In this document: in pieces, positions 24,171 through 35,200 of the stretch
Layout: each line of letters begins with the position of its first letter
How positions within the stretch are numbered: position 1 is the first letter of the stretch
NCBI GenBank assembly: GCA_003255025.1
Contig: QANY01008720.1
Location: 646,605-710,604, forward strand
Source: Datisca glomerata
Taxonomy: Eukaryota > Streptophyta > Magnoliopsida > Cucurbitales > Datiscaceae
Length of the DNA: 64,000 bases
Direction of reading: 5' to 3'
Notes under the pieces: generated by a model
The model's input: only the letters and a program-made list of their open reading frames with translations
Database searches by the model: none
What the model was told of the DNA's origin: nothing
Position numbers and translations under genes: made by a program

Positions 24171-25399
24171 ATGATAAAATACAAAATAAGTACCTGGATT
24201 TTTTTATTCTAACATGTGATAATATGCTGGGAGCATCTTATAGTTGTCTTCAGGCGACCCTCGAACTAATTCCAAATTATATTCCCTAACCCTCAATATC
24301 TTATGGTAACTTATGTTGACACCGAAACCAAGTCAAACATCTTCAATTGGGTTTTTTGGCCTATATATACGTCCGCACCTGTGTATTTGGACCTTGTAGA
24401 ATGACCAATCAATGAAAATGTAGCCTGATGGTGTTCATGTCTCAATACTTCAAATGTGCATGTATATTGATGAACTTTGTAACTTTGAAGTATGGATAAT
24501 TTTTCAATTTCATGGCCTGTAACCTCCATTGATATGTTTTTTCAACACATACAAATACTAACATTGACTGATTTGACTTGAAGATCTGAAACTTAAAATT
24601 TCTCTAGATGGCCATCATATGAGCAACTTTAAGCAACTCAGCTTTATCCATGTATAAATCATCCATATTTATTGTGTCTGCTAAAACCTGATTCAAATCA
24701 GCCCGTTGCTCACTGGGCCTAGGACGTTGTTCATTCAAATCAAGTTGTGATGGAAATGGACAAGTGGTCTCGGGTTCACTACCAGTATTCAAGTCTGGAA
24801 TTGTTGTATGACCGTCTCCACTGATGACTTCATCATGATCATCTCCACGGATTGCATCATCATATGCCCCCTGATCAAAATCATCATCATCATCATCACC
24901 ATCAACATCAACATCCTTATCCTCGAAAACATCATTCTCGTCATTGACCAAAAACATCAACATAATGATATTCCTTTCAAAATGATCAACACTTTCAAAG
25001 TGAGGAATGCTTTCAGATGAAAAAAAAATTAGGCGTGGTACTTACAAATAATGAGAATCAAAGTGATTCTAATATATTCTCCTTAACAAAGAACTGTAAA
25101 TCTCTATCATTTAGAATTTCAGTATGAGGGCAGGGAAATGGCTTCTATAAAGAAATTTGATGGACATATCATACTTTGAGGGGTCGATTTGGAGTTCTTC
25201 ATGCAATATATCCAATAGCTCGTGATAAGTGTAGTTAGTTGATATCTCCAATAATTTGGTCTTCTCTCTACTAGAAGACCATGTTGTACCATTGTTCACC
25301 CAATCTCCATCATGGATTATAAAAATTTGAACTTCAGACATATCTGTATAACATCAATGAAGGAAGTTAGTATAAGAAAATACATAATGAAATGGAATA

Positions 25400-26000
25400 T
25401 TACATGATTATCGTGTAGTCATCGTGTAATCATCGCGTAGTATACACGAAGCTTTCACAGGCATCGTGTAGTGCACACGAGGCCTTCACAAGCATCGTGG
25501 AGTCATCGTGTAGACCCCGTGTACTATAATAGGTCCTACATGATGAATACACGATGATCGTGTAGTGTACTACACGATGATTCATGTAATGTAATCGTGT
25601 AATGTACATGAGGACTGCACGGTGATCATGTAGTGTAATGGTGTAATGTACACGAGGACTACACGGTGATCGTGTAGACTACACGAGGACTACACGATGA
25701 TCGTGTAGTGTACACGAGGATCGTGTAGTGTACACGAGCAGTACACGATCATCCTGTGGTCATCTTGTACACTACATGATAACACTACACGATGATCGTG
25801 TAGTCCTCTTGTAGTGTAATGCTACAAGATGCTCGTGAACTGCTAGAGAAGTTCCTGATGCATTACACGATGATCGTGTAGTGTACACGAGATCTGCACA
25901 AGGATCATGTACCTTGCGTGTAGTCTACATGATGGCTATACGAGGCTCGTGTGGTACTCGTGTAGACCTCGTTTATATACATTATCGCCTTGTAGTGATC
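25400..26000. repeat. TACACGA palindromic array 7
   Basis: The longest array (about 600 bp), with alternating GATCGTGTAGTGTACACGAG and CTACACGATGATCGTGTAG units. On the - strand it lies directly upstream of the transposase start codon, separated by the splice acceptor TTATACAG at about 25350. This mirrors array 1 before the peptidase gene. Confidence 0.92.
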
Positions 26001-26566
26001 GTGTACAATAACTGAACTTCAAACAATGTTCCAGAAATAAGAAAATAAATAAATATTTCCAGAAAACTCATGAACATGAAAAAACCCATGAAAATTCAAG
26101 CTTTCCAGAAAGAAGAAAACAAAACTTATACATATTCCAGAAGAGAAGAACTAACAATCATTTGCTGTTGTATGAATAAGGAAGAAGACATAGAAGAAGA
26201 TGAAGAAGAAAACGAATGTAGAAAAAAGGAAAACGAAGAAGGAGAAATGGGGTGAGTAGGGAGCTTTTGAGTGTTAAGTGAGTAGACCATGACATTTGAT
26301 TGGACAGCTTGTAAGAAAGACAATGAGGGAAAATGTGTTACAGTGAAGAAAAGTGGGCCAGGGGCCAGGGTAAGCAAAAATTAGTGTATGGGGGGCTGAT
26401 TTCTGTAAAATGGTTAGTGTAGAGGTTGATTTTTGTAAAAAAAAATCATATCCTAAAATTGTAGTTCTAATTCTCGATATTTATAATAATATCAAAGACA
26501 ATTTTTTTTATAACTTTATCAACAAATTTAATTTATCTCATTTCTTTTTCTCGTCAATATCTTCTT

Positions 26567-27480
26567 ATGGCACGTTTACTAAATTTTGGATTTTGGATTT
26601 TGGAATTTGAATTTAAAATTTGGATTTGTAATATTGTGTTTACTATGTACTTGAATATTTGGATGAGATGATTTAGATTATGTTATCTTAGATAAGTTTA
26701 TTATAATACCCTTCAATTAAAAATATTACTCTTTTTTAAAATATTTAGGGGTCAAGGTCGGCGTCAGCGTCGGGGGCTGATCTGGGTCGGGGTCGGGGTC
26801 CGGATTGAGGATCAGGGTTGGGGTCAAGGTCAGGGGTTCGTGTCGGGGTCAGGGTTGGGCCCAGGTAATAGTCGGGGTCGGGGTCGAGGTTCGGGTCCGG
26901 GTTCAGGGCAGGGATTGGGGTGGGGATCCGGGTCCGGGTTCGGGTCCTGGTCTGGGCTGGGGTCCAGGGTTCAGGTTGAGGTCTGGGACAGGGTCCGGGT
27001 CCGCGGTCGGGGACGGGGTCCGGGTTCGGGTCCGGGGCGAGGTCGGGATCGGGGTCTGGGTCTAGGTCGGGGTCGGGTCGGGGTCCAGGTCAGGGGCCGG
27101 GTCAAGGTCAGGATCAGGATTTGGGTCCAGGTCCGGGTCCAGGTCGGGGTCAGGATTGGAGGCGAGATCAGGGTATGGTTCGGGGTCCCGGTCCAGAGTC
27201 GAGTTGGGTCAAAAGAAACGAATATTTTTACCCACGAATATTTTTGTCAACTCTATTTAAAGAGTAAAATAATACTATAATTTAATAATTTTAACAGAAC
27301 TACTTTTGACTTTTAACATTAAAAGTAATAAAAATTTAGATTAAGATTTATAATATCTCATTTTGATTTGGATTACAAATCCAATTAGGTGGTGAGTCCT
27401 ACCTAAATTTTTAATCTAAAATTTAATAAGTATAGATTTGAATTACCAATTCAGATCCTTTTGATTTGTAATCGCCATTA
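26567..27480. mobile_element. Possible small element enclosing the G-rich array
   Basis: The segment starts TATGGCACGTTTACTAAATT and ends in sequence whose complement reads TAATGGCGATTACAAATC. It has ATTTTGGATTTTGGAATTTG repeats near the left end and related AAATCCAAATC stretches near the right end (27360-27480). This looks like diverged inverted ends around the G-rich array, but I could not define a target duplication. Confidence 0.25.
26748..27210 (+). repeat. G-rich hexamer-like array (GGGTCN/GGGTTC)
   Basis: About 75 degenerate 6-bp units of GGGTCG, GGGTCC, GGGTTC and AGGTCA type, all with G on the + strand. It is one of the few GC-rich spots in the window. It has many runs of three to four Gs at short spacing and is therefore a G-quadruplex candidate. 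Reading frames across it (Gly/Arg/Val-rich) are artefacts of the repeat. It lies about 0.4 kb upstream of the ataxin-2-like gene's first exon. Confidence 0.9.
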
Positions 27481-27589
27481 ATCTTTTTTACTTCTGAAAC
27501 TGAACTTCTTAATTTTTTTTTCTAAAACTGATAACTTCTTAATTTTACTATACTATTCTACACTCATTCGCACGGAAACAACCCCCGTT

Positions 27590-29297
27590 TGCAAATTACA
27601 GCTTTCCTCGCGCTCTCTTTTTCTGTAGTATACCTGCGATCCACCGTCTCCCTCTCCAGCTCCCATTATTTTTTCTTCGTGATTCGTGTTCTGATCCTGA
27701 ACTTCGTTGTCGCTCTCTATTCTACCTCATTGAACCCTAATGAACCCTAAGTTTCACACTTACTGAGTCAATAGCCACAATTTTCAATTCAACTAGTAAC
27801 AGCATCATCTTGTATGTCCCTTTTGATCAAACTTATTAAGGTAAGGATCGTCGTCCGAGTTTCGAATTAGGGTTTCATTAGCATCATCGTCATTGTTTGT
27901 TTTATAAGATTGAATATGTCCCCGTATGTCTCTGTGGGTGGAAGGAGATTTGCAGGTTTAGCTTTGGGACTTTTTTTTGTGATAATTTGGTTAATGGGAG
28001 GGAAATCACCCAAAGTTTTGTGTTTCGGGGTAATGCCTAAGTTCAGTCATTGTGTTGGGCTTCTTTGCATGGGGCTTCGATTTTGATCGGATATTATGGG
28101 AATTACGCAATGGAATATGACATTCATAAGATTTTCAGCAGATAAGCTAGTAAGGCAATTGTAATGTATGCAATCTCGCATTAGGAATAGACATATAGTA
28201 ACATTTATTCGTTCCTCAGATTCTAATCGTGATGGTTTGGTGATCTCCATTCTTCCGGCTCATAAGTTGCCGTTGTCGCCCTGCATCTTCTATATTGCCA
28301 TTGTATGTTACCAGAGCCTTAGAAGTAATGTGTCGAAACCCACTTCAATTTTTTTAATGTGTACTTATTGAAATGGATGAATATGATGCAGAAGTAAGAA
28401 ATCAAGCTCAACCGTCTAAACTATATGCACTCTCTTATTGAACAACATTGGGTTTTCTCTCTCAACAAAGTTTTTATTCGAGAATTGAGATTGATGATGC
28501 CACTTTTAATCTAGAGGAGTTCAAGGAGCAGAGCGACTGTAAATTTTGTTTGACAGTGTGCAATCATATAGTTTGCTGGAGGTTTAGTTGAGAAATCATT
28601 AGGAACCTTGAAATTGTAAATTTGAAAAGTTAATGTTTTTGCATTTACATCTAAAGAATCTTGAGAAGCTATAAATGTTGTCCGTGATGGGTGTTAATTC
28701 TCTTTATTGGTTGAATAATAACTTTCAACCCAATATTAAGTATACTCCCATTTATAAAGTAACCAAGAAATGATGCATTCATTACTATCATATTCATACG
28801 CGGAGTTGGTTCTTTATGATCCCTATCACAGAGCTGTCTGTTTAGAAATTGACAATACCAATGCTAGTTTTACTAGTAGAAAATAAACCATGTCTAATAA
28901 TTGAACATATATCGTTGATGATTACTGAAACAATCCAACGTAAATAAATGAACTTTTTCTTGGCAAATTTGGATCTAGTCTAGCTTATGTTGGTTTTGCT
29001 TGTGCTTTTAGTTTGGTTAATTATTGGCCTTGAGAAGTGAAATAGTTTTTGAAGGCTATAGGGGATATAGTGTTCATAAATTTTCCATCTCACATCAGTA
29101 TTTTTGAAATCTTGTTCTTTATATTTGTTTCAAACAGTGCTGAGTTAGTGCTTACATATTCAGAATCGTTCATGTTTTCCTCAGAAGTTCTGGCATCATC
29201 TAATGCATCAATTGCAGTAGAATGACTTGAATAGAATACAGATTTAGAGCTTATTTGTCAATTGCCATAGGTCGTAGGCTACTGTTGAGTGTTGACA
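27590..29297 (+). other. 5' UTR of the ataxin-2-like gene with a 1.43 kb leader intron
   Basis: The first, untranslated exon probably starts near 27600 and ends at 27840 (TTATTAAG/GTAAGGATCG). The intron 27841-29270 ends in TTGCCATAG. The second leader exon begins at 29271 and runs into the ATG at 29298. Leader introns of this size often raise expression in plants. No other gene is seen in this stretch. Confidence 0.65.
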
Positions 29298-32200
29298 ATG
29301 AATGTACAACAAGCTGCACATCCCAAACCTGCTGCTAATGGTTTTGGACGTCGAAGAGGTGATAAAGATACTGGGACTAAGTTGGAGAATAAGTTGCAGT
29401 CTGGAAAACTAATCCCCAGCAAACTGATTAATACAGGTCAGCATCTTCTTCAAAACTGTTTTTCAGGTAGTAGTCCAACAAAGAATGATCTCTGCACTTC
29501 GTCTCTTCCTAATCTCCGTCACATATTCTACTCTTTAATGTCTTATGCATTTCAGTTAGCAACTAGAAAAAAATGATTTTTTCTTTCAAATCGTACTATG
29601 TATAGGTGCTATGACTGGTGGCAAAGTTGGAGGTCACGAGAGTCCCGGTGATCGATTAGTATATTTAGCGGCATGTCTTATTGGGCATCATGTAGAAGTT
29701 CAGGTGAAAAATGGATCTATTTACTTTGGAATATTTCATGCAACAAATGCTGAAAAAGATTTTGGTAGGTTTGGCTTTTTATTCTCTGTCCTTTTGTTTT
29801 TGTTGAAGGTATCATGGTTTGAAAGTAACACCATCAATTGTCTAGTTTCCTCAACGTGACTAAATCTTATTTGCGTACATTGTCAGGGATCATATTGAAG
29901 ATGGCATACATGATAAAAGGCCCTTTACGGGGTCAGAAGGCTATTGCTGAGTCTGTCAGCATGAGTCCATCAAAGACTTTAATTATTCCTGCCTCAGAAC
30001 TTGTTCAAGTTATTGCTAAGGTTGTAATGTTTTTCCCGATCTTGTTCTCGTGTTTGGTTTCTCTTTTTATTGTTTACTCCAAGTTGGCTTGTGTTTTTAA
30101 AAAGAAAATCTTCCATTTTTTATATTGAAAAAGAAGCAATCTGATATTTAATAAAGATTGGTGATTTGGACAATTTTTTTGGATATCTTCTCCTTAACTA
30201 GCAGGAATCTGATATTTAATAAATGGTGCTAGGATGTACCTCTGACAAGGGTTGAGCTGTTAAATGAAGTCCCATGTCTAACACACCAGGAGCTTATGAT
30301 AGACTCCTCCATAACACAATCTCGTCATGTTGAGTTGGAAAGAGAGCTGGAACCATGGGTCCCTGATGAAGAAGATCCACAATGTCCTGAACTGGAAAAC
30401 ATATTTGATGGCTCTTGGAATAGGTTGTTATGATAACTTATTATTTCCCCAAAGTTCTTGGTATTTGTTCTACTGTTTCTGCGAATTTTCTAATCAAATC
30501 CTGCTCTTGTACCCTTTTTTTAATTATTAATATATATTCTGTTCCTATAAAATAAGTATGATCAGATAGTTTGTTGTTATTATCTGCAGCCTTGTTAATT
30601 TATTTGTGGGTCTGCTTTTATGAGGTTTGCTGAAGTCTTGTTTATTTCAGCTTTATTGTATTGCTTCTACTTTTACAATGTACTAGACTATGAAAACTCA
30701 ATATTGTTTGTTGATGTGGCAAGTTCCTTTTAGGGAGGGAGGCCTTCATTGAGTGGATGAGACATCAACTGGAAAATCATGGCTGATATTGGTCTATCTT
30801 TATTTTCCAACCCTAGTTGCTTAATTTTATTAGTCTCTTAATATCTTTTGGCTCCGAATATTATCCTGCGGGTTCAATAATCACCTGCAGCTGTTTGTGG
30901 AAAATAAATTAAATATTTACATCGACAAATGTAGCTCAATAATCATCTGCAGCTGTTTGTTGATAATAAATTAAAGATTTACTTCAACTATTGTAGTTGA
31001 GAAGTTAAGATGCTTTGTTGGTATAAGGAAACTGTAAATATGTATTTAGCTTAATGACTAACACAATACATTTATAGCTTAATGATCACTTGTTTATCCA
31101 AGGAATTTGCAGTTTACTACTAGTCCAATAAGCAAATAGTGGAATGCTCAATTATTTGCTGATGGGTGAAGGCGATTCTGAAACAAATGGGTAACATGTA
31201 ACATGGAATACTGGGTAGTACATGATAGATCTTTTACACTAAACATGGTACTAGTGGGTGGATATGATTTCTTTCTTTATGAATTAGGCATACAAGGTCA
31301 TCGTGAACATGATTCATTTTGAGATATTTCATAAGGAAATTTAGCCTTGCATTGGACTTTGTGAGAATAATGATTTCTTATACTGGAAGAGGCTAATTTA
31401 AGGCAGTCCCAACTATTGGTCCAAAAATACTTTGCTTGTATGGCTGAAACAATTTGCAAAAAGCAGCTTCCTTGACGTACTTAATTGATGCAATGTTCCG
31501 TTCTTTGTTTTCAGGGGCTGGGATCAGTTTGAAACAAATGAAATGTTATTTGGAGTTAAAAGCACATTTGATGAGGAACTTTATACGACAAAACTTGAAA
31601 GAGGTCCTCAAATGAGAGATTTAGAAAGGGAAGCTATAAGAATAGCAAGAGAGATAGAGGGTGAGGAAACCCGAGATCTTCATTTAGCGGAGGTGAGGTT
31701 CTTTGGTGTCTGCTTTTGCATTGTCTTATTTCGTACCAAATCCACTAATATGTTACATGTTCTTATGTTTAGGAAAGAGGTGTTCACCTCGATGATCATT
31801 CTGATGTTGATGAAGAGACCAGATTCTCTTCTGTATACCGTGGAAAGGTGGTCGACGCTAGCGAATTTGAAGAAAAAGAAGACTTATTGTCAGATTCATG
31901 TAACATGGAGACGTTTGGAAGTTCTTGTTCGATCATTCAAAGTGGAAAAAGGAACAGTGGAGCTAGAGTTATATTAAGCTCTTCCTCTTCGGTACTTCCT
32001 TAGTCAGCTTTGAATATGTTTTCATAGCTGAAATCAATCTGTTATAGAATATGGCATTTCTACTTATTAAAAGTAGAATCTCTAATTAAATAAATAGAAT
32101 TGGTAAAATTAGTATTATACTGACAAATAAATTTTCCATTCCATTAAAACCTTGAGACGGTTCAATTGAACTATTACTTTCTGTTTTTTCAGGATCTAGC

Positions 32201-35200
32201 ACATCCTTTGCAATCCAGTGTTGGTGTAGATTTGTGTTCTAGCTCCTATAGTGATAGACAGCTGGCAGCTGAACCTCTTAGCAAGAATATACATATTCTG
32301 GACAGTGATAGCAGGTCTTATTGGTTCTCTTTGTTTTAAAGTTTTTAATACTTTTCCGCTTTTCCTTTAACCCTCCTCCAAGCTCTTGGTCAAACTGCAC
32401 TTGATTTGTGAGGGGTTAACTTCTTACTTACGGACTTGATTTTAAAATTAGGAATCATGAGCATCTTCTTGATGGGTTAACTGGAGAGAGCAGTAATGCC
32501 AAGGAGCCTGTGGAGAAGCAAATGGTGAGTTTAAATCTCACTAAATGTATCCATATTGGTTCTGGAAACTTTGTTTTTTGGATAAGACCATTTGGTTATG
32601 GAAACTTAACCATTTATTTTAATATAGTTGTCAGTGGCTTATATGTTTTCATCTCTATCTTGGTGACTACAACAGGTAGCTAAGGACTCCCAATTGTCAA
32701 AGTCTGAGAGTGAGTATCTGTAATATTACTGCTCTGTGCACCACACACACACACACTCACACACACACACGTATTTTCTGATCAGGACAAGATAGGTAAC
32801 TGAAAGAAAAACCAAGGGTGTACGTGAATTAAAACCCTCTCTTAGTTTGTCTAAAAATTGGCTAAATATTCTTGAACCTTAGCTATTTTCTTTTATGATA
32901 TTTTCTTGATTCTGTTACTGGAATGAAAGCTTGAACCAAACTGTCTTCTCTTGATATTATGTAGATTCAGAGTCGTCATTGGATGGGAAGAAAGGTGGAT
33001 CTGCTAAAGGAGCATTATCTCCTAATGCCACTTCTTATGCTCCATCCTGTCCTCCATCAAAAGGATTTGTGAAGACGAGCTCTCCTGCTGAACCATCGGA
33101 GGGTCTAATAATGAGCAAAGTTCATGAAGGATCACAATCTGTGAATTCTCGGGGACGACCTAGTAGTTCTGCATCATCAAGTTATGATGGTGCTTCTGCT
33201 GCTTCTGGTCCTACTTCTCGAGGTCCAGCATTATCCCCAAGCTCATCAGTTGGTTCATTATCCTCTGAAAAGTCAACTCTGAATCCCCATGCCAAGGTGT
33301 GTTTTTTTATCAGTGGTTTTAGGTATCCATGAGATGACATATTAAGTGCTTAAATGGGAATTCAAATTTAATCCCAATGCAAAGAGTTTTGTTACATTCT
33401 GTACTAGCCGCAAAATCATTACTTTTCCAATGTAACTAATATGTTGTCTTTTCCTGTATTTTACCCTTCTATTGGCAATAGGAATTCAAATTTAATCCCA
33501 ATGCAAAGAGCTTTGTTCCATCTCAAACACCTGTGAGGTCTCCGTCACCAGTGACTGATGGTTCCTTCTATTATCAGGCTAATTTGTCTGCTATACCGCA
33601 AATCCATGGCATGTCGTTCGGCATTGGAGTGAGTACTCGATATTTAGCCATTGTTTACACTTTCTTATTACCTTGCTGGTCTCTTATTCATTCACATTTC
33701 TTCGTATATTATGCACTTAACTTCTAATTTCTATTGGATATTAACCATATTATTTAATACACTAGGTTGTAGTGGGTTTAAGATATTCCATTATGGCTTT
33801 CTGATACTGATACCTTTTCATGGCAGTCCTTGTGACTCTAAAGTAACTTCAATGTTTATTCCATAGTCTCCAATTATGGGACTGCTTCTTTATGTGTTCG
33901 ACTGTTGAGAAGGCATGATAGGAAAAATCTCCGTTCATGGGTGTCTGGTCTTCTCTTTTCTACTTTATTTATTTTTCTGCGGGGAGGAGGAGTTAAAGTG
34001 TCCAATGGTTGTATAGTTGTTGGGTGCTAACTCTAATCATATTGCATTTATGATGAACTAGTAATAGCACACGTGCGTTGCACGTGATTTTAGTATAAAG
34101 TCTAATATATGAAATGTACCGACTATCATGTATTATTAAACTTTATGATTATTCTTTTTATTATACATCACCCAATCTTTGATATATAACTTAAAAACAC
34201 ACAAAAAAAACACACACACACAGACAATTAAATTATAATTTTAGAGCTTGTAATAATGTGTGGACTGTCCATAATTGTTTTTTTTATTGATTTTACACTA
34301 TTATATATTGTGTGTGTGTATATATATATTATATTATATTATGGATATATATATATATATATATTATATTATATTATGGATATTATGATATATATTATGG
34401 ATATTATGATATATATTATGGATATTATGAATATAAATTGATTCTAGTTTATATAGAATATATTTGTATATTACTATTACAAACTAAACTATTATTATTG
34501 TTATAATTATGATTATTATTATTGTTAGTATTATTATGATTTGAATATGAAAAATCTGAAAACAATAAATCAATCCACAAAATTATTCATATATTCAATG
34601 ACCCACCTTAGTGGGATAATAATTTTTATTTCTCAAAGTTAGTGGGAGAGTAAATGTAGAACACCAACTAATAAGAGTGTTATACATATACTTTTGAGGG
34701 GGTGTTATAGGATTAGTTTAGAAATACATGGACAAAGTTGTCCAAAATTGATTCTCCTAAGCATGCACCGGTTTTAATATATTATAGATATTTTTGACCA
34801 TGTACCGTGAGCCGTGACTGACCTCATCTCATCCTGGCATGATGTTAGGAAAGAATAACTACTTCATTTGTTTGTCATATTCTTCACCCAAGTAAACTCA
34901 AAACGCAAGGATGATGTTAGGAAAGGATAACTACATTTTTTTGTCATATTCTTTACCCAAGAAAATTCAAAACGCAAGGAATATATTCTTTTTTCTTATA
35001 TTTATACTCCTTTGCATGGAGTGGGGTTTGTAAATAGATGCATAATCTGAGCTTGAGAATGCATGGAAATGTAATCCTCTTGCATTTTTTTCTTTCCTTC
35101 TTTTTGGGTCAGAAACAAAATTTTATTTAAAAGGGATAGTACGGTGAAGTGGATGACATTATATGAGTAGAGCAGATTGGCGGAATTACTTATGAACCTT

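Larger units (their letters stand above)
18066..25341 (-). pseudogene. MuDR-type transposase gene of the MULE, split by a hAT element and a MITE
   Basis: Read on the - strand. The N-terminal region (25341-25111) starts MSEVQIFIIHDGDWVNNGTT after a splice acceptor (TTATACAG). An acidic Asp-rich linker follows (24963-24604), then a MuDR-type zinc-finger region around 24540-24450 (VEKTYQWRLQAMKLKNYPYF) and ELVRGSPEDNYKMLPAYY near 24270-24220. Next comes TACACGA array 6 in a probable intron. The DDE core at 23586-23330 contains VVDAIALKAKY, TSKDGNNQVYLIAFGIADSE and NDSWEWLF. More core lies at 22870-22385. After the hAT insertion the gene ends with a SWIM zinc finger (CTCREF...SPCKHALAAC, about 18382-18320) and a CCHC knuckle (CKRCGQIGHDRQTC, near 18150-18110). 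The family catalyses cut-and-paste transposition of Mutator elements. Stops, frameshifts and two insertions show it is not functional here. Confidence 0.88.
7000..26440. mobile_element. Large two-gene Mutator-like element (MULE) with nested insertions
   Basis: Two convergent genes are found between about 7.0 and 26.4 kb. A DUF1985/Ulp1-type peptidase gene lies on + (7789-17760), and a MuDR-type transposase gene lies on - (25341-18066). Their 3' ends are only about 300 bp apart. Plant MULEs that carry a Ulp1-like peptidase gene (the Kaonashi type) are known, and many lack long terminal inverted repeats; I found none here either, so the outer ends are approximate. Both genes have a probable 5'-UTR intron filled with TACACGA repeats just before the start codon, which suggests one common design. 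A Copia element (11211-16949), a hAT element (18427-22376) and a MITE (22888-23306) were inserted later. Both genes carry stops and frameshifts, so the element is probably no longer autonomous. Confidence 0.8.

Noticed and set aside
25400..26000. CRISPR-like regular repeat array
   Set aside because: The TACACGA arrays have variable units, palindromic cores, no uniform spacers and no cas genes, and they lie in a plant transposon. They are minisatellite-like.
26748..27210. Interstitial telomere repeat
   Set aside because: Units are GGGTCN-like, not TTTAGGG, and there is no run of perfect telomere units.
26805..27280. Gly/Arg/Val-rich open reading frames
   Set aside because: They exist in several frames only because of the hexamer repeat. 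There is no start context, splice structure or family resemblance.
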